30,286 nt of DNA from a virus. Below are positions 21,407-27,831 of this stretch, piece after piece (the stretch's first letter is position 1; each line of letters starts with the position of its first letter). A program made the translations under genes and the position numbers. The stretch lies in IMG/VR virus record IMGVR_UViG_3300021087_000575, positions 1 through 30,286 of that record. The stretch is one strand, 5' to 3'. The notes beneath the pieces are model-generated. The model did no database searches and was not told where the DNA came from. It saw nothing but the letters and a program-made list of their open reading frames with translations.

Positions 21407-21787
21407 TTACTCAAATTTGTCAAAATATCTTGTGAGAGCCTTGATTTTTTCGATCTGTTTGTCGATAATCACAGCCCGATTTGGCCATCTGATGATGTCT
21501 TTCTCGGGATTCTTCTTTAGATTCAGGAGGAGGGGGAGGATTAGGTCTTCAACGTCTCTTAGCTTTACCGCCACATCCTGCTCCACGAGAGCACGGTGTT
21601 CGTTAACAGCACCTGAGTTATCGGATGAAAGGATACGAGCATCAAGCTGCTCGAGTTTATCCATAATGGCGTCAATCTGGTCAGAAGGGATCTCAGCCTG
21701 AACAGGTTGTTGTGTGGCGGTCGACACTTCTAGGTCGTCCTCGTCCACCATTGTGAACCCAAAATCATAATCGTCAGACATATTCAT
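21407..21787 (-). CDS. late acidic/helical protein, possibly virion-associated
   Basis: A 126-residue protein beginning MNMSDDYDFGFTMVDEDDLE, a very acidic start, followed by helical segments (IPSDQIDAIMDKLEQLDARIL) and a more basic C-terminal half (ILPLLLNLKKNPEKDIIRWPN...KALTRYF). A T4-type late promoter at 21803-21810 and GAGGAGC before the ATG show it is late-expressed, unlike the early genes around it. T4-like marine phages have similar proteins (from memory), and a structural or assembly role is likely from timing alone. Another in-frame ATG two codons in (21781) is possible. Confidence 0.8.
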   Translation of the reverse strand: MNMSDDYDFGFTMVDEDDLEVSTATQQPVQAEIPSDQIDAIMDKLEQLDARILSSDNSGAVNEHRALVEQDVAVKLRDVEDLILPLLLNLKKNPEKDIIRWPNRAVIIDKQIEKIKALTRYFDKFE

Positions 21788-21802
21788 TGCTCCTCTTCTT
21801 TC

Positions 21803-21810
21803 TATTTATA
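21803..21810 (-). promoter_or_regulatory. late promoter TATAAATA
   Basis: An exact late consensus on the minus strand, directly after the stop codon of the 64-aa basic gene. The expected start is about 10 nt before ATG 21787, with GAGGAG between. Confidence 0.8.
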
Positions 21811-22005
21811 TCAGGTGTTGTCGCCATCTGAATATTTCACTTTACTTTTATCATACAACTTGATGTGCTTACGGAGACGTTTGTTATATCCACGTTTGAT
21901 TTTCTTCGCCACACCTGATCTTGAGAGGTAGCAATAGAACCGTTTCGCGTCAGTCAGAGCGTCATACTCTGCACCGCCTTTCATTTTTATTCTTAACTTC
22001 TTCAT
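21811..22005 (-). CDS. 64-aa basic conserved phage protein
   Basis: This 64-residue protein is strongly basic (KKLRIKMKGG, KKIKRGYNKRLRKHIK) and contains the phrase GGAEYDALTDAKRFY, which I recall from small conserved proteins of T4-like marine phages. Nucleic-acid binding is likely from charge only. ATG 22005 overlaps the deformylase stop (ATGA). It closes the early 47-46-deformylase operon, and a late promoter follows its stop immediately. Confidence 0.78.
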   Translation of the reverse strand: MKKLRIKMKGGAEYDALTDAKRFYCYLSRSGVAKKIKRGYNKRLRKHIKLYDKSKVKYSDGDNT

Positions 22006-22517
22006 ACAAGTGACCTTGCCTTTTTCCGAATGTTCTTAACTGTCTTCTTCTTGATTGATTTTATCGCACGATCAAGTTTCAGCTTCGAAGCACGCTGAGT
22101 AAAATTCTGTCCAATCATATGGTCGTATTCGTGTAGGACAACTCTTGCCGCGAGATCTACAAATTCCTCAACGACATCTTCACCTTCTGTATTCTGATAC
22201 TTCAATGTAACTCGAGTCGGACGACGAATCATAAGGAATACTTCTGGTAATGATAAACAACCTTCCTTCACTAAATCAGTCTCCTCACCAACACCCATAA
22301 TAACTGGGTTGATGATGTATCTTGTAATGTCCTTGCCATCACCAAACACAAATACTTTCGCGTCTAGACCAACTTGGTTTGCTGAAAGACCAATGCCTCC
22401 CAATTCCTGTTGCTTCTTAAACAACGCATCACAAAACTCTTTAGCATCATGCTCTTCAAAGTCAAACTCTTTTGGCTCGCGCTTCAAGAGTTCATTACCA
22501 AAATCTATTAATTCCAT
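22002..22517 (-). CDS. def: peptide deformylase
   Basis: A 171-residue metalloenzyme that removes the formyl group from nascent proteins. All three motifs are intact: GIGLSANQ (41-48), EGCLSLP (85-91, metal ligand C87) and HEYDH (129-133, catalytic E130). It has a basic C-terminal tail (KSIKKKTVKNIRKKAR), so it is somewhat longer than minimal phage deformylases. ATG 22517 overlaps the gene 46 stop (TAATG). Deformylases are well known in marine phages, where they are thought to support turnover of host or phage proteins made during infection. Confidence 0.96.
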   Translation of the reverse strand: MELIDFGNELLKREPKEFDFEEHDAKEFCDALFKKQQELGGIGLSANQVGLDAKVFVFGDGKDITRYIINPVIMGVGEETDLVKEGCLSLPEVFLMIRRPTRVTLKYQNTEGEDVVEEFVDLAARVVLHEYDHMIGQNFTQRASKLKLDRAIKSIKKKTVKNIRKKARSLV

Positions 22518-24187
22518 TATACCATCACCGAATAGTTTTTTCTTTTCTCGAATTTTATCACGGATCTAAACTTATCAAACAACTGATCACCTTTGTGGCT
22601 GATCACGAATACGTTTGTGTCGTCTCCAATTGTATTTAGTAGAGTCATAACGTAATCCGTTCCGTTATTATCCAACGAACTATCAAACACCTCATCGAGA
22701 ATCAAAAGGTTGGTGCTTGCGCTGTTCTTCATCTTGGCTATAGTTCTCCAAGTAAACAACAGTGCCAAGTCGATACGTTGTTTCTCGCCCTCGCTGAACG
22801 AGGCATATGAGAACTTGTCGCGACCACGAGACTTAATCGTCTCATTAAACTTCTCATCTAAATTAAAGTTCACAAAGAAGTCCATTGCTGCAAGATACTT
22901 ATTTGCCAATGTATTAATAGCAGGAAGATACTGCTTGATGATTCTGGTCTTGATGCCAGTATCTTTCAGCAGTGCCGCCACAGCTTGCATATAATGCATC
23001 TGCTCATTCTTCTCTGAGCGTACACCATTTGCGGCAGTTACTTCTTTTGCGAGTTCTTTGAGTTTACTCTGCTCGGACTCGATATCAGCCACTCTGCTTC
23101 TTGCATCGCCCAACTCCGCATGTAAGCGTTGAAGATATTTTTGATTAGTTGTAATCTCATTGTTCGCCTCAATTATTTCAGACTGTAGATCTTGGTATTC
23201 AGTTATCAGACGATCCACTCGTTCGAATTCGTCTTGCATTTCTGAGGACGCTGTTTCGAGTTCTTTAATTTTGCCCACTCTCTCACTTTGTATTTCTTCT
23301 TTATGCTCGTGGGGAATACCCTGCTTACAGGTTGGACAGTCGTCGTGCTTTTCATAGAATTCTAATTCTTTGTTTATTTTTCTGACTTGGGAGATAAACT
23401 TTTCGTTGATGGCTTCGAGTCTTCTTCTTTTTGTGGGCGGGTCGCCCAGATTCTTCGCCTGCTCTGACTTAACTGCTGTGTCCGCTTTAATGTCCTCGAT
23501 CTTGCCGTCCAACTCATTTATCTCTCCTTCGATTTCGCTGATTTTGTCAGCCTTATTATTTTCTAGAGTTTCGATGTATCGTTTCTGGATAGTGGCTTTT
23601 TGTTTTGCAACCTCTACCTTTGATTCGATATCTCTAATCTCTCCTTGGATACCTGTCAGCTGTTGTTTCAACAGCCCATTCATAGTCGTGAAGATCTGGA
23701 TATCAAGGATATCTTCGATCACCTCGCGCCTAATATGTGCAGGGAGTTGCATAAATGGTGTGAACGAAGCACTCCCCAAAATAACAATCTGTGTAAACGA
23801 CTTGTAGTTCAAATTCAGAATAGATTCTTCAAGATACTTTTGTGTATCCTTCAGAGCAGCATCCTGATCAATCATCGTGCCATCGCGGTGAACCTCGAAG
23901 AAGTTTGGTTTGACACCGCGCATAACTTTATACTGCGACTTCCCAACACGGAACTCGACTTCAACCAGCAACCCCTTTTGATTGATAGAGTTTACCAACT
24001 GCGGTTTATTTATATTTCTGAATGGTTTGTTAAACAATCCAAAGCATAAAGCATCAAGGAAGGTAGACTTACCTGCACCATTATCACCCACAATAAGAGT
24101 GCTAGGAGAGCGAGTGAAGTTTACTTCAGTGAAGGCATTACCAGTCGACAGAAAATTCTTCCAGCGGAGTTTTTCAAAATAAATCAT
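22517..24187 (-). CDS. 46: recombination nuclease ATPase gp46 (SbcC/Rad50-like)
   Basis: A 556-residue SMC-like ATPase (T4 gp46 has 560). Walker A is GDNGAGKS (34-41), followed by the Q-loop region TQIVILGSASF. Two long coiled-coil arms (about 170-275 and 295-420) flank a zinc hook CPTC (284-287). The C-terminal half has the signature SFSEGEKQR, Walker B LLILDEVFDSSLD and a switch His in VISHKG. With gp47 it resects DNA ends and helps degrade host DNA, making ssDNA for UvsX. ATG 24187 overlaps the gene 47 stop (TAATG). Confidence 0.97.
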   Translation of the reverse strand: MIYFEKLRWKNFLSTGNAFTEVNFTRSPSTLIVGDNGAGKSTFLDALCFGLFNKPFRNINKPQLVNSINQKGLLVEVEFRVGKSQYKVMRGVKPNFFEVHRDGTMIDQDAALKDTQKYLEESILNLNYKSFTQIVILGSASFTPFMQLPAHIRREVIEDILDIQIFTTMNGLLKQQLTGIQGEIRDIESKVEVAKQKATIQKRYIETLENNKADKISEIEGEINELDGKIEDIKADTAVKSEQAKNLGDPPTKRRRLEAINEKFISQVRKINKELEFYEKHDDCPTCKQGIPHEHKEEIQSERVGKIKELETASSEMQDEFERVDRLITEYQDLQSEIIEANNEITTNQKYLQRLHAELGDARSRVADIESEQSKLKELAKEVTAANGVRSEKNEQMHYMQAVAALLKDTGIKTRIIKQYLPAINTLANKYLAAMDFFVNFNLDEKFNETIKSRGRDKFSYASFSEGEKQRIDLALLFTWRTIAKMKNSASTNLLILDEVFDSSLDNNGTDYVMTLLNTIGDDTNVFVISHKGDQLFDKFRSVIKFEKRKNYSVMV

Positions 24188-25248
24188 TATAAATTTTTTG
24201 CTTCAACATATAGACCCTTAACTACGTCCTTGAGTTTCTTGCGGTCTAAGTCAGTGTGGATGTTGTCGATATAATCATCGAGCAACGTGATAGTATCTTC
24301 AAGATTGAGATTGTCAGCATCAATAGCGTCATCCTCGAACTCCGAGAAGTCTTCAATGATTTTCATCTCAATCAAATCGCAAGATTCGAGTTTATCTATA
24401 AAGGTATCAAATGCAGAAAAATCGCTCTTGTTTACAACAACTACTTTTACCGAGCCACCAATAACGCTATCATAATCAACAGCGTCGAGACTTGATCGAG
24501 AATCATCGTCTGCGTCATTGTAATAGAATTTATGGAAGATGTTAAATGGGTTTTGAATAAACTCAAGTTCGTTTGTTCCTGTATCATAGATATGAAATCC
24601 TCTAGGGTCGTCATAATCGCTCCAAGTAATTTCATAAGGATTACCAAGATAAGTGATGTTACCATTACTGCTGCGGTGATGGAAATGACCAGAGCAGACA
24701 AGATCGAATTTATTAAATACTGCTGGATCCATGCCATGGTCATTCGCGTGACCTTTATACATCTGGAAACCAGAGAGTTCATAATGTCCGAAGCATACTT
24801 TAGCGTCTGTTTCATCTATTGCCTCCATCGTTTGCTTATAATTGTCAGAACAAATCCAAGGAGTGAATAGAATATCTCTGTTGTCAAAAGATAACTTTGT
24901 TACCTCTGGGTATATGGTGATGTTGTCATAGTCCTTCAATAACAACTCAGGGGAGTTTACCTCGTTGGTGTTCTTAAAGTAAGTGTCATGATTTCCAGGA
25001 ATCATATGCATATCAATGCCAAGATCTCTGCACTTGTCAAAGAAATACTCTCGGCATTTTTTATATGTATTGAAGTTAATAAACTTGCGACGATCAAAAA
25101 TATCGCCCAAGTGAATGATGGTCTTTATCTGCCGCTCTTCCAATTCAGGAAAAAACTTCTCTGTATAAAATTTCTCAAAGAAAGTGTCAAATGGAATAGA
25201 GTCAGACCGCGCACCGAAGTGCGTGTCAGTAATCAACGCAATTTTCAT
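24187..25248 (-). CDS. 47: recombination nuclease gp47 (SbcD/Mre11-like)
   Basis: A 353-residue calcineurin-like phosphoesterase (T4 gp47 has 339). The metal-binding motifs are all present: DTHFGAR (D7, H9), HLGDIFDRR, PGNHDTYF, GHYELSG and the closing GHFHHRS with LGNPYEITWSD. It is the nuclease subunit of the gp46/47 complex. AGGT precedes ATG 25248. It lies 7 nt after a conserved hypothetical gene and shares its early promoter. Confidence 0.97.
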   Translation of the reverse strand: MKIALITDTHFGARSDSIPFDTFFEKFYTEKFFPELEERQIKTIIHLGDIFDRRKFINFNTYKKCREYFFDKCRDLGIDMHMIPGNHDTYFKNTNEVNSPELLLKDYDNITIYPEVTKLSFDNRDILFTPWICSDNYKQTMEAIDETDAKVCFGHYELSGFQMYKGHANDHGMDPAVFNKFDLVCSGHFHHRSSNGNITYLGNPYEITWSDYDDPRGFHIYDTGTNELEFIQNPFNIFHKFYYNDADDDSRSSLDAVDYDSVIGGSVKVVVVNKSDFSAFDTFIDKLESCDLIEMKIIEDFSEFEDDAIDADNLNLEDTITLLDDYIDNIHTDLDRKKLKDVVKGLYVEAKNL

Positions 25249-25255
25249 AAGTTAC

Positions 25256-25798
25256 CTATGTTGCAAAATACCAGCTTGGTGTTTCACGTTTCGTCCACAC
25301 AGCCATCTTTGCTTTGGCGATGCGATAGTATTCACGATATGCTTCAATGGAGTCAGACTGTTTGAATTCGTCTGGCATTGCTTGGGGCATCTTGGTCATT
25401 GGACCATCTTTGATACCCATTGGTGCATTCTTTAAGATATGTTCTAACTTCTGTTGAGTCAGATGCACTCTACCATAGCGGTGTGTGTATTCCTTACAAA
25501 GTTCTTCCCACAAAGAATACAACCACATATAGTTACTGAATGACTCCCTCGCCCAGATACCAGAGGGGTGATTGATGTGTGATGCTTTGTAGAGAATTTG
25601 ATCTTGCTCTGAGTTGGGATGCTCCCAGCGAGCGATGCGTCGACCAGCGGCAGTCTTGTCATACCACTGAGTGCCATCGATGACACGGTGTGCTGTCGAC
25701 ATAAGTTGAGCATACTCGATAATCATTTTGACGACGTGTTTGTCGAGGTGTTGTTTAGCGGCAGTTTCGTAGTTCTCATCTAAGTAAAATATATTCAT
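25256..25798 (-). CDS. conserved phage protein of unknown function
   Basis: A 180-residue protein beginning MNIFYLDENYETAAKQHLDKHVVKMI, with AQLMSTAHRVIDG, LYKASHINHPSGIWARES and YMWLYSLWEELCKEYTHRYG. It is rich in His, Trp and Tyr in conserved-looking positions, like a catalytic or nucleic-acid-binding domain. I recall near-identical wording in many T4-like marine phages and some bacteria, always without a proven function. AGGAGG precedes ATG 25798, and the early promoter at 25828-25856 gives a leader of about 23 nt. It opens the 47-46-deformylase operon. Confidence 0.82.
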   Translation of the reverse strand: MNIFYLDENYETAAKQHLDKHVVKMIIEYAQLMSTAHRVIDGTQWYDKTAAGRRIARWEHPNSEQDQILYKASHINHPSGIWARESFSNYMWLYSLWEELCKEYTHRYGRVHLTQQKLEHILKNAPMGIKDGPMTKMPQAMPDEFKQSDSIEAYREYYRIAKAKMAVWTKRETPSWYFAT

Positions 25799-25968
25799 CT
25801 CATCCTCCTGAATACTTTAGTCCAATGATTATGCATCACTTTGCGTGCTAAGTCAAGATCTTTTTTTACTTCTGGATATGCAACAATACCGTTGTTGTAG
25901 TCTCGCTCATACGTCTCAATTATACGACGAGCGTCCGTCAAGGGCATCTTTAATTCTTCTTCGGGCAT
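25795..25968 (-). CDS. 57-aa hypothetical protein
   Basis: From ATG 25968 this gives 57 residues: MPEEELKMPLTDARRIIETYERDYNNG, then a basic end (NHWTKVFRRMR). I chose this start because GGAGA lies 5-9 nt upstream; in-frame ATGs at 25986 and 25947 are alternatives. The gene overlaps the previous one by 53 bp in another frame and the following gene by 4 bp (ATGA). Two early-type promoters lie nearby, one upstream (26003-26031) and one inside its 3' end (25828-25856). Function unknown. Confidence 0.6.
   Translation of the reverse strand: MPEEELKMPLTDARRIIETYERDYNNGIVAYPEVKKDLDLARKVMHNHWTKVFRRMR
25828..25856 (-). promoter_or_regulatory. early promoter P8 for the 47-46 operon
   Basis: Minus strand: -35 TTGACT (25851-25856), 17-bp spacer, -10 CATAAT (25828-25833), inside the coding sequence of the 57-aa gene. 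The -35 is preceded by TC rather than GC. Confidence 0.7.
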
Positions 25969-26131
25969 CTCTGTCTCCGAGTTCATATGCTTGTAAGAGT
26001 AAATTATACAACTCTTCAGCTGAAAAGTCAAGCACATTTTTGCGTTCAGCCTTGCCGCGCATATCTCGAATATATGCTATGAGATCGTCTTTATCAGTGC
26101 GATATTCGATGTCTTCAATATTTCTTATCAT
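25916..26131 (-). CDS. 71-aa hypothetical protein
   Basis: A 71-residue highly charged, mostly helical protein beginning MIRNIEDIEYRTDKDDLIAYIRDMRG, with LDFSAEELYNLLLQAYELGDRDARRR. The start overlaps the stop of the DexA-like gene (ATGA). An early promoter is embedded in its codons at 26003-26031. No family recognised. Confidence 0.65.
   Translation of the reverse strand: MIRNIEDIEYRTDKDDLIAYIRDMRGKAERKNVLDFSAEELYNLLLQAYELGDRDARRRIKDALDGRSSYN
26003..26031 (-). promoter_or_regulatory. early promoter P9 inside the 71-aa gene
   Basis: Minus strand: -35 TTGACT (26026-26031, within GCTTGAC), 17-bp spacer, -10 TATAAT (26003-26008, perfect). It can drive the 57-aa gene and those beyond it. Confidence 0.75.
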
Positions 26132-26679
26132 GTCCGTAAAATCTTTACCAGAGTGTTGGTTTGGCTGATAGCATCATCCAGAGCATTATGATGTGTATCG
26201 TCTTCAGTTGCTCGGATCTTTGCGTTGCTGACTCCGACCAGATTAGTCGCAGTTTTGAAACAATGGATATGCCAGTATTTCCAAGGTGGTTTCTCGTGTC
26301 CAATAGAGTACATGGCAGACTCTAGGATTTGCACATCAAACCCTGCGCTGTTACCCCAGATAGGGATAGACTTATCGCCATACCAATCACGGAACTCATT
26401 GATGGCTTTCTCAAACGGCATTGTGTCGACCATAAGTTGTTTCAGAGCATGCTTATTCTGCTTGCTCCACCATTCAATTGTACCTTTATCAATATGTCGA
26501 TCGTACTTCTTTGCTGTCGAAGCATCGATGTTTTGATAATAGGTATCAATAACACCTGTCTCGATATTGAATTTGGTCGCTCCAATAGATAGGATAGCTG
26601 CATTACCTCTCGTGCTGAGAGTTTCGATATCAACCATCACCTGATATTGTTTTGGATCCATGAAAAGTTGTGCGCTCAT
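26128..26679 (-). CDS. dexA: DnaQ-fold 3'-5' exonuclease (DexA / Rv2179c-like)
   Basis: A 183-residue DEDDh-type exonuclease: VDIETL gives the first two acidic ligands (D17, E19), with ILSIGATKFN, GTIEWWSKQN (the EWW phrase also seen in T4 DexA), NSAGFDVQILES with the third Asp, and HHNALDDAISQ with the His and fourth Asp. T4 DexA degrades DNA from 3' ends; relatives act on RNA. The length is shorter than T4 DexA (227). ATG 26679 overlaps the gene 55 stop (TAATG), with AAGGAA about 13 nt upstream. The exact substrate is open, so the gene symbol is by family resemblance. Confidence 0.85.
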   Translation of the reverse strand: MSAQLFMDPKQYQVMVDIETLSTRGNAAILSIGATKFNIETGVIDTYYQNIDASTAKKYDRHIDKGTIEWWSKQNKHALKQLMVDTMPFEKAINEFRDWYGDKSIPIWGNSAGFDVQILESAMYSIGHEKPPWKYWHIHCFKTATNLVGVSNAKIRATEDDTHHNALDDAISQTNTLVKILRT

Positions 26680-27296
26680 TAGTCTTTTGTTTCCTTGTCC
26701 ATATCTTGCATTACTTCAAGTTTCTCTTTGGCAAGTTTCAATGCTTCTTTGTCATCGAGGTATTTTGGTCTGCGCTTCTTCAATCCAGCTTTCTGATCAG
26801 CATGTTTCTCTTCTAGTTGTGCTGCTTCGTCAACTGCTTTTCGGATATACTCTAAATACTCGGTGTTTCCGTCATTGCCATCAGTATCAGACATCATCAA
26901 TTCTTGCATATCTAGACTACCGATAAACTTCTTCTTCGTATCCATCTGTTTCTTTTCTTTCTGAATACGACGAATGAATGCATAATAAGTAATCTGTGTG
27001 AAATATGCAAACGGATTTTTTGATTTCTCTGGATCGAAGTTATCAATATATGTGATACAGTTTTCGATACCGTCGAGAATCATCTCATCGCGGAATGTAT
27101 AGTTTACAAAGTTGGATTTATATGCGAGGTGGTTGCCGATCTTCACCATACATTCACCGAGATATTCGGTTACTCGAGGTTTTTGCTCACCAGCAGCTTT
27201 TGCAGCTTGCACTCGCTCCCTGTATGCGGTAATCGCAACAAGGAATTCTTTGTTGTCAACATAGTGTCGACTATTGGGATCTCTTCTTTTAGCCAT
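26679..27296 (-). CDS. 55: late sigma factor gp55
   Basis: A 205-residue sigma-70-family late factor (T4 gp55 has 185) that directs host RNA polymerase to TATAAATA promoters together with gp33 and the clamp. The region-2-like core YKSNFVNYTFRDEMILDGIENCI, then DNFDPEKSKNPFAYFTQITYYAFIRRIQKEKKQ, is almost the T4 wording. The C-terminal part is charged. ATG 27296 lies only about 3 nt after the start predicted from the early promoter at 27306-27334, so it may be translated from a nearly leaderless mRNA; GGTGA at 27301-27305 could serve on longer read-through transcripts. Confidence 0.96.
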   Translation of the reverse strand: MAKRRDPNSRHYVDNKEFLVAITAYRERVQAAKAAGEQKPRVTEYLGECMVKIGNHLAYKSNFVNYTFRDEMILDGIENCITYIDNFDPEKSKNPFAYFTQITYYAFIRRIQKEKKQMDTKKKFIGSLDMQELMMSDTDGNDGNTEYLEYIRKAVDEAAQLEEKHADQKAGLKKRRPKYLDDKEALKLAKEKLEVMQDMDKETKD

Positions 27297-27305
27297 AATA
27301 TCACC

Positions 27306-27334
27306 ATTCTACATTATTAATACAAAAATGTCAA
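27306..27334 (-). promoter_or_regulatory. early promoter P10 for gene 55
   Basis: Minus strand: -35 TTGACA (27329-27334, within GCTTGAC), 17-bp spacer, -10 TAGAAT (27306-27311). Its -35 faces that of a plus-strand promoter 35 bp away, giving an 8-bp inverted repeat TCAAGCAT/ATGCTTGA. Confidence 0.83.
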
Positions 27335-27369
27335 GCATAGTTTTATTTTAATTTTAATCAAAGTAATGC

Positions 27370-27398
27370 TTGACTATTACTAAGATCGTTGGTATAAT
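27370..27398 (+). promoter_or_regulatory. plus-strand early promoter P11, antisense to the flanking gene
   Basis: Plus strand: -35 TTGACT (27370-27375, within GCTTGAC), 17-bp spacer, -10 TATAAT (27393-27398) with an extended TGG before it. It is one of the strongest matches in the window and points into the minus-strand genes at 27427-29309. No plus-strand gene of known type follows. Confidence 0.75.
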
Positions 27399-27402
27399 CA
27401 GC

Positions 27403-27606
27403 ATGTCGCTGTTTGAAAGAGAAGTATTAATTAATCTTATTATTGTTCTTAGCTTCTATGTAATCAAGCAGGTCATCTGGACTCAGGGCATCAGCCATAG
27501 AGTTTGTTGTGGCTCTTTGCTGTTTGTCTTCAAAGAATATCTTTTTGACACATTGTTCGTATCCAGTAATGTGCGACTCTATCAGTTTAGCGACAACGAC
27601 GATTGA
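27403..27606 (+). CDS. possible leaderless 67-aa membrane ORF (or only an antisense RNA)
   Basis: ATG 27403 lies 5-7 nt past the plus-strand -10 box, at the predicted transcription start, and opens a 67-codon frame with a hydrophobic helix (VLINLIIVLSFYVIKQVIW) near the N-terminus. Most of it is antisense to the minus-strand gene at 27427-27831, which limits its freedom and may explain the open frame. It is reported because the promoter needs a product; the product may equally be a non-coding antisense RNA. Confidence 0.25.
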   Translation: MSLFEREVLINLIIVLSFYVIKQVIWTQGISHRVCCGSLLFVFKEYLFDTLFVSSNVRLYQFSDNDD

Positions 27607-27831
27607 GGAGGTCGACACCGTGAACGCAACGTCATCTGACAGACCCATCCACCCCTTCAACATATACGACTCACTTAGATAATCTTCATCTTCGTCTACA
27701 CCGCCAGAGTATATCTCAATCGGATACATCAAATTAACAAATGGAGTTGAGAGGTCATACTCTTTCTCGAGACATGCAACTATCTGAGATCCATCTGCAA
27801 ACCGTATTACTCGTATCTTATCAAAACTCAT
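27427..27831 (-). CDS. Sm-like small beta protein (conserved hypothetical)
   Basis: A 134-residue protein beginning MSFDKIRVIRFADGSQIVACLEKEYD, with strands VNLMYPIEIYSGG and FTVSTSSIVVVAKL and a polar helical tail (SPDDLLDYIEAKNNNK). The opening resembles that of the protein at 8494-8814, so both may be short Sm-type barrels. ATG 27831 overlaps the uvsW stop (ATGA), with AAGG upstream, so it is co-transcribed with uvsY-uvsW. Its 3' half is covered by the antisense plus-strand promoter transcript. Function unknown. Confidence 0.78.
   Translation of the reverse strand: MSFDKIRVIRFADGSQIVACLEKEYDLSTPFVNLMYPIEIYSGGVDEDEDYLSESYMLKGWMGLSDDVAFTVSTSSIVVVAKLIESHITGYEQCVKKIFFEDKQQRATTNSMADALSPDDLLDYIEAKNNNKIN

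Noticed and set aside
24007-24014. TATAAATA on the minus strand inside gene 46
   Set aside because: Encodes NINK codons far from any start; taken as chance.
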